Shown: positions 47,891-57,642, counted from the first letter of the stretch. The stretch is 64,000 bases of DNA from CAMDPA01 sp965223035 (GCA_965223035.1 OZ244980.1:5208001-5272000); one strand, 5' to 3'. Numbers and translations are program-made. The notes: generated from the letters alone by a model not told the origin.

Positions 47891-48895
47891 ATGCGAATCT
47901 TGATCACTGGCGGAGCCGGTATGCTCGGCTCGGGCCTGGCTGAGCGCTACCTCGAAGCCGGCCGCGAGGTGCTGATCATCGACAATTTCGCCACCGGGCA
48001 CCGCGGTTCGCTGCCTGCCTCGCATCCCAAGCTGACGCTGGTGACCGGCTCGATCGCCGATCGTGGGCTGGTCGATCGGACCTTCGCCGCGTTTGCGCCG
48101 ACCCACGTGATCCATTCGGCAGCCGCCTACAAGGATCCGGACGACTGGCTTGAGGACACCCGTACAAACATTGAGGGTGCCATCCACGTGATCGCCGCCA
48201 GCAAGGCCGTAAAGGTGAAGCGCTTTGTCAATTTCCACACGGCGCTGGGCTACGGCCGGCCCGATCGCGTCCCGATCCCGATCGATGCGCCAGCACGCCC
48301 GTTCACGAGCTACGGTATTTCTAAGCAAGCCGCTGAGAATTACCTGGCGATGAGCGGGCTGCCCTTCGTCTCGCTGCGGCTCGCCAACGTGACCGGGCCG
48401 CGCCTCGCGAGCGGACCGATACCGACCTTCTACACGCGGCTAAAAGCCGGCAAGACGTGCTTTTGTTCCAAAACGATCCGCGATTTCGTCGACATGGACG
48501 ACTTTTTCACAGCCATGGATCTGGTCATGGAACCGCAGGCGCCGACCGGAATCTTTAATGTGTCGACGGGAACCGGCCACGCCATCAAGGAGATCTTCGA
48601 CATCGTCGTTGACCATCTGGGCCTGGTGCTCGAGCAACCGGTCGCCGAGGTTGAGCCGGCGGCAGATGATGTACCCGCCGTCGTTCTGGACCCCTCCGTC
48701 ACGATCGAGACGTTCGGATGGCAACCGCGTTACCGGTTTGACGAAACGATTAGGCGCATGCTCGCCTGGTATGATCGACACGGAGTCACCGCCATCTACA
48801 GCCACCTCAAGGCTCCGTCGGCAGACGCCGGCGTAACGATGTCCTCGCCATCATTGACGACCGCCGGCCTGCGGGCCGCGAAGCAACAGGGATGA
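47891..48895 (+). CDS. NAD-dependent nucleotide-sugar epimerase/dehydratase 2
   Basis: 334 residues from ATG 47891, with AGGAG at 47881-47885. The NAD motif is GGAGMLGS (7-14), and the catalytic pair Tyr141/Lys145 lies in TSYGISKQAAENY. It resembles the preceding protein along its length but has a longer C-terminus. The two may work on successive intermediates or form a heteromer. Its stop overlaps the start of the third epimerase (ATGA), indicating translational coupling. Confidence 0.83.
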   Translation: MRILITGGAGMLGSGLAERYLEAGREVLIIDNFATGHRGSLPASHPKLTLVTGSIADRGLVDRTFAAFAPTHVIHSAAAYKDPDDWLEDTRTNIEGAIHVIAASKAVKVKRFVNFHTALGYGRPDRVPIPIDAPARPFTSYGISKQAAENYLAMSGLPFVSLRLANVTGPRLASGPIPTFYTRLKAGKTCFCSKTIRDFVDMDDFFTAMDLVMEPQAPTGIFNVSTGTGHAIKEIFDIVVDHLGLVLEQPVAEVEPAADDVPAVVLDPSVTIETFGWQPRYRFDETIRRMLAWYDRHGVTAIYSHLKAPSADAGVTMSSPSLTTAGLRAAKQQG

Positions 48896-50013
48896 CAGGC
48901 AGGATGCAACAGACCTTCTCCGGCTGCAACGTGTTGGTGGTTGGCGGTGCCGGCTTCATCGGATCCAATCTGGTGCGCCTAATCCTGGCCGACGGACCGC
49001 GCCGCGTCACCATCGTCGATAATTTTCTTTCCGCCGACCCGATCAATGTGCCGGACGATCCCCGGGTCAATTTGGTCTCAGGCTCGATAACGCGTGATCG
49101 CATCTTGCGGGAGCTGGAGTCGGATCTCGACTTTGCCTTCCACCTGGCATGCTATCATGGCAACCAATCGTCGATTTATGACCCGCTTGCCGACCATGAG
49201 AACAACACGCTGACGACGCTGAAGCTGTTGGAACGGCTGAAGGACATCAAATCCCTCAAAAAAGTGGTTTACGCCGCTGCCGGCTGCGCCGTCGCCGCCA
49301 AGACATTCGACGGGGCCACGGCCACCACCGAGGACGCACCGGTCTCGCTATTCCATGACAGCCCGTATTCCATCTCCAAGCTGGTGGGCGAAATGTATGG
49401 CAACTACTATTTCTCCCGCCACGGCTTGCCATTCGTGAAAGCGCGCTTTCAAAACGTCTACGGTCCGGGGGAAATCTTAGGCGCCGGCCGCTGGCGCGGC
49501 ACACCCGCTACCGTCTGGCGCAACGTTACGCCGACCTTCATCTGGAAAGCACTCCATGGCGAAGCGTTGCCAGTCGAGAACGGTGGCATCGCCAGCCGAG
49601 ACTTCATCTTTGTTGAAGATATGGCCCGAGGTCTGATCGCATGCGCACTGCGCGGTGAGCCGGGCGAGATCTACAATCTCGGTTCGGGCGTGGAGACGAC
49701 AATTCGCGAGCTGGCCGAGCGGGTCAACCAACTGACGGACAATCCAACTCCCTTAGCGCTGAAGCCAGCTCGCGACTGGGACCGCTCCGGTCAGCGCTTC
49801 GCCGACACATTTAAGGCGCGAGAGCGACTGGGCTTTTCAGCACAGATTTCCCATGTCGAGGGGCTAGGCCGCACCGTCGCATGGACCAGGAAGCATCGCG
49901 ACGACATCGTGCGCTGCATGCTGAGCCACGCGCACTTCGTGCCGGAAGTGCGTTCTTACGCGTGCAACAAACGTCAGCCGAGCGGCGCTGCAAAGGTCGC
50001 GCTTAATCGATGA
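48892..50013 (+). CDS. NAD-dependent nucleotide-sugar epimerase/dehydratase 3
   Basis: 373 residues from ATG 48892, overlapping the previous stop; ATG 48904 is an alternative. NVLVVGGAGFIGSNLVRLIL is the NAD-binding motif, and SPYSISKLVGEMYGNYYF carries the Tyr/Lys pair. ARFQNVYGPGEILGAGRWRG and NLGSGVETTIRELAERV match GalE/RmlB-type extended SDRs. It belongs to a different branch from the two preceding genes and has a long C-terminal extension. It is followed by about 100 bases and then the ABC exporter. Confidence 0.83.
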   Translation: MTGRMQQTFSGCNVLVVGGAGFIGSNLVRLILADGPRRVTIVDNFLSADPINVPDDPRVNLVSGSITRDRILRELESDLDFAFHLACYHGNQSSIYDPLADHENNTLTTLKLLERLKDIKSLKKVVYAAAGCAVAAKTFDGATATTEDAPVSLFHDSPYSISKLVGEMYGNYYFSRHGLPFVKARFQNVYGPGEILGAGRWRGTPATVWRNVTPTFIWKALHGEALPVENGGIASRDFIFVEDMARGLIACALRGEPGEIYNLGSGVETTIRELAERVNQLTDNPTPLALKPARDWDRSGQRFADTFKARERLGFSAQISHVEGLGRTVAWTRKHRDDIVRCMLSHAHFVPEVRSYACNKRQPSGAAKVALNR

Positions 50014-50115
50014 CCATCGCGGTCACGTCGTCCTATCGGTTTGGAATTCCAAATTCCGCGATAGAACGCATAATCACCTTAGATCATAAACGGGGCACGG
50101 GGAGCTTGCAACTCA

Positions 50116-50979
50116 ATGGCGTTACAGCACATCAACGAGGATCGATTCGTTCGACGCGGTGACAGTGCTCACGAGATCGGTTGGGGCGTTAGGCGGCTGC
50201 TTAAATCAGTCAGCACGAACCGAGCGCTGGTCCGCGAACTCGCCAAACGGGAGCTGTGCGATCTTCACGCCGGGCAAGCCGGCGGCGCCCTATGGCTGAT
50301 CGTCCATTCCATCAGCCTGTTCTGTATTTTCGCGTTTCTATTTACTGCGGTCTTCAGGGTCCGCATCGGCGACGGCGGGCCGAGCGAGTATCTCATCTAT
50401 CTTTTCTCCGGATTAGCTCCTTGGCTCCTGACGCAGGATGTTTTATCGCGCGCGACGAACTTGATCATCACAAACAAAACAATCGTCCAGAAAGTGATGT
50501 TCCCGACCGAGGTCTTGGTCGCAAAATCGGTGGCGGCGTCACTGGCGGTTCAATCGGTGCTGATGGGCACGGTCATCGCCTACATCATAGTCGTCCGCGG
50601 CATTGGTAATCCAATGTTACTGTTGCTCCCCGCGCTCATTATCGCCCACATTGGCTTGCTTTGGGGGCTCGCGTTGTTGCTGTCGAGCGTGACGCCATTT
50701 TGTCGCGACTTGGCGGAGATTGTTCGCATTTTCCTTACGGTCAACATCTACCTCATGCCAATCATGTATATCCCTAGCATGTTGCCGGAGAAACTTCGAT
50801 TCGCCCTCATACTTAATCCATTCAGCCATCTCATCTGGTGTTATCAGGATGTCCTCTATTTTGGAAAATTTGAACATCCCATTTCGTGGGTTGTTGTTCT
50901 CATTCTATCAGCTAGTACGCTGGTGCTTGGGTCGTATGTTTTCTTGCGATTACGGCATTTTTTCGCAAGTATTCTTTAG
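50116..50979 (+). CDS. wzm: ABC-2 type polysaccharide export permease (Wzm)
   Basis: 287 residues with six membrane helices after a cytoplasmic N-terminus (LIVHSISLFCIFAFLFTAVF, YLIYLFSGLAPWLL, VAASLAVQSVLMGTVIAYII, LLLLPALIIAHIGLLWGLAL, FLTVNIYLMPIMYIP, WVVVLILSASTLVLGSYVFL). The order and the FSGLxPW and P-x-x-Y-IP segments fit Wzm/KpsM/TagG, which carry lipid-linked O-antigen or capsule across the inner membrane. It is paired with the Wzt ATPase gene 24 bases downstream. ATG 50116 has GGGGAGC upstream. Confidence 0.88.
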   Translation: MALQHINEDRFVRRGDSAHEIGWGVRRLLKSVSTNRALVRELAKRELCDLHAGQAGGALWLIVHSISLFCIFAFLFTAVFRVRIGDGGPSEYLIYLFSGLAPWLLTQDVLSRATNLIITNKTIVQKVMFPTEVLVAKSVAASLAVQSVLMGTVIAYIIVVRGIGNPMLLLLPALIIAHIGLLWGLALLLSSVTPFCRDLAEIVRIFLTVNIYLMPIMYIPSMLPEKLRFALILNPFSHLIWCYQDVLYFGKFEHPISWVVVLILSASTLVLGSYVFLRLRHFFASIL

Positions 50980-51003
50980 ACGCACGAGCGGGACCAAACG
51001 ACA

Positions 51004-53580
51004 GTGAACGACGCAGCGATTCGAATCCGTCATCTTGTCAAAGAATATGAGGTCTACGCACGCCCGCTTGATCTTGCGATCGAAGTGCTGACTCAACGCC
51101 GCCGTCATTCAAGTTTTCGCGCTTTGGACGGCGTCAGCCTCGACGTTCACCGCGGCGAGGTGATGGGCATCATCGGCGCGAATGGTGCCGGCAAATCGAC
51201 ACTATTAAAGATCATCACGGGTGTGCTTGACGCCACGTCCGGTACCGTCGACATCGCCGGGCGCGTTACCGCAATTCTTGAACTCGGTCTCGGGTTTAAT
51301 GCGGAGTACACCGGCAGGGAAAACATTTTTCTCAGTGGTCTGCTCTATGGCATGGATCGCGCGGAGATCGGCGGTAAGCTTGATAGCATCATTAGCTTCA
51401 GTGGACTTGGCGAATTTATCGAACGACCGGTAAAGACCTATTCGAGCGGAATGCAGGCTCGGCTGGCCTTCTCAATCGCCACGGCCGTTGATCCAGAAAT
51501 TCTCATCATAGACGAAGCGCTCGCGGCTGGCGACGCCGTGTTTGTGCAAAAATGCCTAAAGCGCATTCGAGAGCTTTGCTCAGGGGGTCGAACAGTTTTG
51601 CTCGTGTCGCACGGCACGGGACTGCTGGCGCAATTGTGCAGTCGGGTGGCTTGGTTGGAAGGCGGCCGCGTGCGCATGGTTGGATCTTCGATTCAGGTGG
51701 TCCAGGCCTACGATCTCGCGGCCCACCGCAGTGGCGATGAGCAAAGTTGGATCGAAACACTTGAGGACGATCTCGACCAGCCCGCAAATCCGCAACTGAA
51801 TGGTCGCGCACCGTCACAAATCCAATCACCAACGGCAAAAAGGCCAACAACTCCTGAGCCGCACGCGACAGACATCACGGGCGCCGCGGTCGACCTGGGC
51901 ACCCTTTATGCCAGCGATAAAGGTGGCGGACGTCAGATCTTCAGACGCGGTCCGGTGTTTATCGATAGCGTGGAGATGATCAACTCCGCCGGCGCGCGGA
52001 CTAACCGGTTGGTGGTGTGTGAAAGCGCAAAGATCCGAATCCATTACCGGCTCGAAGGACCCGTGCCCAAACAAAGTCTCGGCGTCGCAATCGCTATCAA
52101 TGATCACGTGGACCTGTCACCAATCGCGCAGTACTTCACCCAAAATATACGGCCATTTGAAAGACGCGAAAGCTATGATGACGCCCCCGATCGTAAGCGG
52201 CCAGCTGCACGTGGAATTCTTGAGCTCAATCTGGCTCATGTACCCTTCCGAAAAGGCGACTATCTGCTTTCCATCGGCCTCCTCCCCAACGAGCCGGCAA
52301 CATGGGAGTTCTACGAGTACCGCCACCTCTACTATCCGTTTAGCGTCGACGATGCCGGATTGAACGTCGGCGCTGCAGTGTTCTTGGACATGACGGTGCG
52401 CCATGAGCAGATTCAGCCGGTGGTCCATTCACTGATCGAAAGCCCACAGAAGGAAAAGGCCACCGGCCCGCCGCCATGCCCAAACAGTGGTACGCCGGAT
52501 CGTGCGCTGGCGCAGGGAGGATCGCTGCGGACGGGCGAAGAGCCATCAACGCTACGCGGCGAGATCGAAGCGATCTGCCTCGGTGACGGGGGCTACCCAG
52601 ATCGGTGGCCGGTCCACGATGATTGTCCGGCCTGCGGCAACGGACCATTACAACCAACCTTCAAGAAATACGGATTTGCGCACGCGCAATGTCGCGCTTG
52701 CGGCTTTGTGTGCCTCGATCCCTATCCTCCAACCCATATCCTCAACAAACTTTACGACGGCGCCTATTACACCCGCGTCAGAAACTTATTCGAACTTCCG
52801 CGCCTGCTCAAGACGGGTACGGCGACTCCTTTCTCCGCGCCGGAACAGTTGCTGCGCAATGTGGTCGATCATGCCACTTCAGGTCTCACCCGCCCTGGCA
52901 GATGGCTCGACGTTGGCGGCGGCATTGGCGCTTTTGCCAATCTCATTTTAGAAATGCGCCCGACCTGGAGCGTGCATCTCAGCGAATTGAACCAGGCCTC
53001 GCTCGACATCGCCCGTCGAATCTTCGGTGGAAAATTCGAAACTACGTCCGCCACCCCGTGTGAACTTCACAAGTCGGGCCAGCGATTCGACGTGATATCG
53101 GCCATATCCGTGCTGGAACACGTGCCAACACCAGCCGAGTTCCTAAAGCAATATGCTTCGCTGCTATCACCCGGAGGTACGCTCGTAACGGTGGTTCCAC
53201 ATTTCACTGATCTCAATGCAAGGTTATCGCGTGGCGCCTCACCCAATGTTGCGCCACCATTTCACGTGTCACTGTTTAATGCGACATCGCTACGAAACCT
53301 AATCGACAGGATCGGGACGCTTGAGTTCGTTGAGTTGGCGCAGGCCGGACCCGCCGCCTTTAGCTTGATGCATCATATCGATTCCGGTGACTATTGGGAT
53401 ATCAGTATTCCCGACCAGAGCGATCCGGAACCACATTCAATTCAAATTCGTCCCTACGATATTAAAACTGCCGCGGCGTTGAACTTACTGGGCAGCTTGG
53501 ACGGTCAGGTCGTCGAATATTTCGCGGAGCATGACGGGCGGCAGTTTCTTGCTGCCTACGCGCGAAAAACAGATCGCTAA
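51004..53580 (+). CDS. wzt: Wzt ATPase with polysaccharide-recognition domain fused to a SAM methyltransferase
   Basis: 858 residues from GTG 51004. Residues 1-240: ABC ATPase with Walker A GANGAGKST (about 58-66), signature YSSGMQARL (about 146) and Walker B ILIIDEAL (about 165-172). About 295-480: a beta-rich Wzt C-terminal-like domain (FIDSVEMINSAG, RIHYRLEG, GDYLLSIGLL). About 541-565: a zinc ribbon CPACG...CRACG. About 630-858: a class I methyltransferase with WLDVGGGIGAFA and VISAISVLEHVP. In ABC-type O-antigen systems, methylation often ends the chain and Wzt binds that end; here both functions are on one chain. Confidence 0.88.
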   Translation: MNDAAIRIRHLVKEYEVYARPLDLAIEVLTQRRRHSSFRALDGVSLDVHRGEVMGIIGANGAGKSTLLKIITGVLDATSGTVDIAGRVTAILELGLGFNAEYTGRENIFLSGLLYGMDRAEIGGKLDSIISFSGLGEFIERPVKTYSSGMQARLAFSIATAVDPEILIIDEALAAGDAVFVQKCLKRIRELCSGGRTVLLVSHGTGLLAQLCSRVAWLEGGRVRMVGSSIQVVQAYDLAAHRSGDEQSWIETLEDDLDQPANPQLNGRAPSQIQSPTAKRPTTPEPHATDITGAAVDLGTLYASDKGGGRQIFRRGPVFIDSVEMINSAGARTNRLVVCESAKIRIHYRLEGPVPKQSLGVAIAINDHVDLSPIAQYFTQNIRPFERRESYDDAPDRKRPAARGILELNLAHVPFRKGDYLLSIGLLPNEPATWEFYEYRHLYYPFSVDDAGLNVGAAVFLDMTVRHEQIQPVVHSLIESPQKEKATGPPPCPNSGTPDRALAQGGSLRTGEEPSTLRGEIEAICLGDGGYPDRWPVHDDCPACGNGPLQPTFKKYGFAHAQCRACGFVCLDPYPPTHILNKLYDGAYYTRVRNLFELPRLLKTGTATPFSAPEQLLRNVVDHATSGLTRPGRWLDVGGGIGAFANLILEMRPTWSVHLSELNQASLDIARRIFGGKFETTSATPCELHKSGQRFDVISAISVLEHVPTPAEFLKQYASLLSPGGTLVTVVPHFTDLNARLSRGASPNVAPPFHVSLFNATSLRNLIDRIGTLEFVELAQAGPAAFSLMHHIDSGDYWDISIPDQSDPEPHSIQIRPYDIKTAAALNLLGSLDGQVVEYFAEHDGRQFLAAYARKTDR

Positions 53581-53747
53581 AAGCTTGCTAACACTGGAGA
53601 TTGCTGCAAATGACTAATCCACAGTCACTGACATCGGGCCACTGGAATTCTCACCCGGCACAGGAATGAACCGGTTTATTTCTTGCACATCTTATACCAT
53701 CCTCTAACAACTACGAATCTTTGAGGCGCAGATTTGGGGGCGAGGAA

Positions 53748-54416
53748 ATGGGCGGAAGAAGGCTAGTCGAAGTTTTCTTTTTCGGGGATTCGATTTGCTT
53801 TGGCCAGGGCGTCTCGCCCCACTTGACGTGGGTGGCGATGTTGGGACGTGCGCTGCATGAACATTTCGAAGGTCGGCTCGATCTGATCATTCAGAACCCA
53901 TCGGTGAACGGCAACACGACGAGAATGGCGCTGGAGCGGATGCCCCATGACGTACAAGCCCACTCGCCTCAAGTGCTCTTTGCTCAATTCGGGATGAATG
54001 ACTGCAACGTCTGGGAAACGGATAAAGGCCATCCGCGCGTGTCACAAGACGCTTTCGCCGCCAACCTTTCGGAGATCGTCGATCGCGCTCGGCAAATTGG
54101 CGTAGACCAAATCATTCTTGGCACCAATCACCCGACAACCCGATTCGGTCGCCTGCCACATGTCGAATACAGCTATGAGCACGCGAACAGATCTTACAAT
54201 TCCATCACCCGCACGGTGGCTGAGCGCAAGGGCACAGAGCTCGCAGATGCGGAGGCTGTATGCGACCAGCTCGTCAAATCGGGAAAACTGTTACTCTCGG
54301 AACTAGTCCTTAATGATGAGCTGCATTTGAGCCAGATCGGACACCAAATCTACTTTGAGAGTCGGCTGCCTATTGTCGTGGAAGCCGTTGAGCGGGTCGC
54401 CGCTTTGGATGGATGA
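53748..54416 (+). CDS. SGNH/GDSL hydrolase
   Basis: 222 residues from ATG 53748, preceded by GGGGGCGAGGAA; TTG 53721 would add nine residues. VFFFGDSICFGQG holds the nucleophile Ser in block I, NPSVNGNTT gives the Gly/Asn of block II, FGMNDCNVW block III, and LNDELHLSQIGHQIYF the catalytic Asp/His. No signal peptide is visible, so it acts in the cytoplasm. In this locus it may add or remove O-acyl groups on sugars before export. About 170 bases separate it from wzt. Confidence 0.83.
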   Translation: MGGRRLVEVFFFGDSICFGQGVSPHLTWVAMLGRALHEHFEGRLDLIIQNPSVNGNTTRMALERMPHDVQAHSPQVLFAQFGMNDCNVWETDKGHPRVSQDAFAANLSEIVDRARQIGVDQIILGTNHPTTRFGRLPHVEYSYEHANRSYNSITRTVAERKGTELADAEAVCDQLVKSGKLLLSELVLNDELHLSQIGHQIYFESRLPIVVEAVERVAALDG

Positions 54417-54509
54417 GAAACTATGCGTGAACCTCGGCTGACGGTCCAAGTCGCCGATCTTGATGCTGGGTAGCCTCAACCCAATTCAGCTCTTCAGGGA
54501 GTCAAAACC

Positions 54510-55307
54510 ATGAACAACATTGCAGAAAAATCGTCTACGGACGCGTTCTGGAACATGCGCGCAACCACTGAACGTGATCTTTCCAAGATCAACATTGCCG
54601 ATACAGTCCAGCGTGACCACGAACTGCAATTCGTTTTGGGGCAACTGGCGCCCTCGATGCGGATGATAGAGGTCGGCTGCGGGAACGGCTACGTAACCAA
54701 TCAACTTCGTGAGCACGTGTCGCACGTTGATGCTTTTGATTTTTCGGAAAACATGATTGAGATTGCGCAGCAAGAGTATGGCGAAACCAACAATCGATTT
54801 TTTCACGATTCTATTCTCGCACCACAGCATATCGGAGGTGATTACGATGCAGCACTGTGCGTTCGCGTGTTGATCAATTTGCGCGATCTCAGCGAGCAAA
54901 AGGTCGCGGTTGGTAACATGGCGCAGATGCTTCGCCCCGGCGGACGACTGATCCTGATCGAGGGGTACAAAGACGGCTTCGACGCGATCAACGCAACGAG
55001 AGCGGCGATTGGGCTGGCGCCTGCAACCCCCGCGCCCATCAATTTCTATAGCTATCTGAGCGAGCTAATGCCCACGATACTCGAACACTTCACCGTCGAA
55101 GCGACGTGGCACACGGGGCTGTTCGATTTTCTCACTCGGGTCGTTTATCCGCAACTAGAAGGCGCCGAACATGCGACGGGGCCTGGGGAATTCCACAAAG
55201 CGATCGAACCGATTGTTCGCGCTAACGCACTTCCTGACCTTTGCACCTATGCGCGATTGCACGGCTTTGCTTTGGCCCGGCGGAAGACTGCTACGTGTCG
55301 GGGTTAG
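54510..55307 (+). CDS. Class I SAM-dependent methyltransferase
   Basis: 265 residues from ATG 54510 with AGGGAG upstream. MRMIEVGCGNGYVTNQL is motif I (Gly-rich loop 55-60), VDAFDFSENMIEIA motif II with the acidic residue, and RPGGRLILIEGYKDGF motif post-III. It could methylate a sugar or the polysaccharide end group. The stop TAG (55305-55307) lies in GTTAGCTGG, the left end of a family 2 repeat, so the last few residues probably come from the repeat and the native C-terminus may be shortened. Confidence 0.83.
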   Translation: MNNIAEKSSTDAFWNMRATTERDLSKINIADTVQRDHELQFVLGQLAPSMRMIEVGCGNGYVTNQLREHVSHVDAFDFSENMIEIAQQEYGETNNRFFHDSILAPQHIGGDYDAALCVRVLINLRDLSEQKVAVGNMAQMLRPGGRLILIEGYKDGFDAINATRAAIGLAPATPAPINFYSYLSELMPTILEHFTVEATWHTGLFDFLTRVVYPQLEGAEHATGPGEFHKAIEPIVRANALPDLCTYARLHGFALARRKTATCRG

Positions 55308-55452
55308 CTGGAACCATCCCGCTCGCTCGCCCGCTGCTCCACTTGTTCCTCAACTGGGCCACCCGATGGCACGCTTGGGGGTGGCCCCATCGTCGGCTGC
55401 GACGGGGGAGCGGGCCGGCGGGGCCAATCCGCCAAAGGCGGACATGATCTAG
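55303..55452 (+). repeat. Family 2 GC-rich stem-loop element
   Basis: Starts GTTAGCTGGAACCATCCCGC, right arm GGGGGAGCGGGCCGGCGGGG, small hairpin ATCCGCCAAAGGCGGA, end CATGATCTAG. The loop (about 90 bases) is the longest non-tandem loop of the family here. The rest of the gap to 55608 shows nothing recognisable. Confidence 0.82.
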
Positions 55453-55607
55453 GAAACCCCCGAATGGGACGATGTTAGATGCGCAGATCGGTGATGCGGC
55501 ACGATTTTTGACGACGTGGTTGATCGATTGAGCGGATTGGCTGCGGCAGTGGTGCCGCTGCCATGATAAGGCGCACCACAGAGCGGCAACATAATTCGAG
55601 TTTAGAT

Positions 55608-57299
55608 ATGTCGAAAATTCGAAATAAGCGCATACTTGTGGCATATTCCATGTCTTCGACGTATACCCCTGCTACGCTGGAATACGTTCTGGCCTTGAAG
55701 AATTTTACTGATTACGAGGTCGACTACGTGCACGTAACGCACGGCGCTAGAATGAACTTCGACATAAACTCATACGACGTCCTGTTTCAAAGCTACTGCG
55801 CTCGACTATGTTTCGATGGATATGTCAGCGAGCATTATCAGCAAGCCCTGATGGGTTTTCGTGGCCTTAAGATCCTCGCCGTACAGGATGACTATGACCG
55901 CACGGCGACCACGCATAGGGCAATTCGCCGATTAGGCTTCCATGTGCTTTTGACGTGCATTCAAAAGGAGTTTTGGCCGTTGGCCTACCCAGCGGCGGAA
56001 ATTCCTGGCGTGCATGTCGTTCAGGGTTTGACGGGCTACGTGCCTGAAAGCCTGCTAACCCGGAAATTCGATTACACGCCGCTACAGGATAGGGCAATTC
56101 TGATTGGATACCGGGGCCGGGACATTGGGGCAAAGTATGGTCAACTGGGCTTCGAAAAATACGAGATTGGCCGTCGAATGGCCGAGATCTGCGACGCGCG
56201 TGGTATCCGCCACGACATCGCCATGGACGACTCCAGCAGAATTTATGGAGACGCCTGGTTCGACTTCCTCGGCAGCGCGCGAACGATGCTGGGTGCCGAA
56301 AGTGGATCCAACGCGTTCGACTTTGATGGTGCCCTCGAGCGACAGATCATGGCATTTACCCATGAACGTCGCCGCGCACCAACCTATCGTGAATTTCGGC
56401 CGGTGCTTGATCCACTCGAGGCATACTTCGACGTGGGACAGATTTCACCTCGCATCTTCGAGTGCGCGACGATACGAACACCGATGATTCTCTTTCGCGG
56501 TCGCTACTCTGATGCCATTCAAGCCGACCAGCATTATATCCCGCTAGAGAAGGATTTCTCAAACGTTGAAAACGTGCTTGCCGCGTTGCATGACATCGAT
56601 CGTTTGCAGAAAGTTTCTGAAAACGCATATCAGCGTCTCGTCGCATCCGGGGAATTTGGCCATAAGTCGCTGGCTAAGCTGCTTGAGGACACGATCGAGG
56701 AGCAGTACCCGATCTGGGTCGACCCACAGTGGGTCAGCTATCGTGCGGCAATGGAAAAGTTTTGGTCGGCCCGTGCCAACAGGACGTCGCCGCAGAGGGA
56801 GAGTGGCACGGCACATAATGCGCCAAGGGAAGTACCGACGGAGATTGCCGGTGTGCGCGTTCGATTCGCTGAGAAGCAAATTCTCGTCGCATCCGGGGAA
56901 GCTGGCCATGAATCGGTCGCTAAGCTGCCTGAGGCCACGATCGTGGAGCGAGATCCGATGGGGTTCGATCCAAAGTCGTTCAGCTACCGCAGGGCATCGA
57001 AAAAGTTTTGGTCCACACTTGCCAACAGGGCGCCGCCGCAGGGGGAGAGTGGCACGGCCCATGATGTCCTCAGCGAAGTTCCGACCAAGCTTCCCGGAAC
57101 CCACGATCAATTCGCCGAAAAACAGCGTCAGCGGGATGTACCGAGGCTGGTTTGGCTTGCAAGGCCGCGCCCGGTGAGTCACGTGGGCGCATTCGAAGCG
57201 GGTGCGAGACGTCTGTTGCGCTGGGGTTGGCAGTTGTTGCCCGCCGCTGTTCGCTATTGGATGGCTAGCCTACTGCTGGTGCCGCCCCGTCGACGTTGA
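55608..57299 (+). CDS. CgeB-like glycosyltransferase with an internal 82-residue duplication
   Basis: 563 residues from ATG 55608, chosen because the paralogue at 59342 starts in the same place (KRILVAYSMSS / SKLLVAYSQSS). The core ILIGYRGRDIGAKYGQLGFE, LGAESGSNAFDFDGAL, GQISPRIFECATIRTPMILF and HYIPLEKDFSNVENVL matches GT-B enzymes of the CgeB/Glyco_trans_1_2 type. After the core, 56637-56882 and 56883-57128 encode two related units, both beginning LVASGE.GH and ending FAEK. The paralogue lacks this repeat. It probably adds a sugar of the surface polysaccharide. Confidence 0.68.
   Translation: MSKIRNKRILVAYSMSSTYTPATLEYVLALKNFTDYEVDYVHVTHGARMNFDINSYDVLFQSYCARLCFDGYVSEHYQQALMGFRGLKILAVQDDYDRTATTHRAIRRLGFHVLLTCIQKEFWPLAYPAAEIPGVHVVQGLTGYVPESLLTRKFDYTPLQDRAILIGYRGRDIGAKYGQLGFEKYEIGRRMAEICDARGIRHDIAMDDSSRIYGDAWFDFLGSARTMLGAESGSNAFDFDGALERQIMAFTHERRRAPTYREFRPVLDPLEAYFDVGQISPRIFECATIRTPMILFRGRYSDAIQADQHYIPLEKDFSNVENVLAALHDIDRLQKVSENAYQRLVASGEFGHKSLAKLLEDTIEEQYPIWVDPQWVSYRAAMEKFWSARANRTSPQRESGTAHNAPREVPTEIAGVRVRFAEKQILVASGEAGHESVAKLPEATIVERDPMGFDPKSFSYRRASKKFWSTLANRAPPQGESGTAHDVLSEVPTKLPGTHDQFAEKQRQRDVPRLVWLARPRPVSHVGAFEAGARRLLRWGWQLLPAAVRYWMASLLLVPPRRR
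56637..57128 (+). repeat. In-frame tandem duplication of 246 bases inside a coding gene
   Basis: Unit 1 starts CTCGTCGCATCCGGGGAA at 56637 and unit 2 starts with the same bases at 56883, exactly 246 bases (82 codons) later. Both contain SYR..x(K)FWS..ANR..PQ.ESGTAH and end FAEKQ. The units have diverged at many positions, so the duplication is not recent. Confidence 0.9.
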
Positions 57300-57642
57300 A
57301 ACAGCCATTTGAAAGCAGCAGCGCCTGCCGAGGCTGCAATTCGGAGAACCGCCGGCAACAGGCGGCAGATCCGGCCAACAGGCCTTTGGTGCTGAAACCT
57401 ATCAATGCACGAGCGGCCCCTCGCTTCAACGCTCAGCTGCATCATCACTCGTGTCATTGTTGGACGACGATACGTGTGGCCGGATCGTGGATTGCGACGT
57501 TGTGCGCATGAGCTGCCCCACCACCGTTCGGCCACAATCGTTCCGATAAGGCCGCCCGTCTCACCGACCTCGCCGAAGCAATCGCCTGCCGAAATGGTGG
57601 CGCAGCATGATTGATCGTGAAGCCATCGCGGGGTTGGCTCAC
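57300..57642. other. Intergenic stretch without a supported gene
   Basis: Lies between the CgeB-like gene and a family 1 repeat. Frames below 95 codons on either strand lack ribosome sites and motifs. It could contain decayed sequence, but I recognise nothing. Confidence 0.45.
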
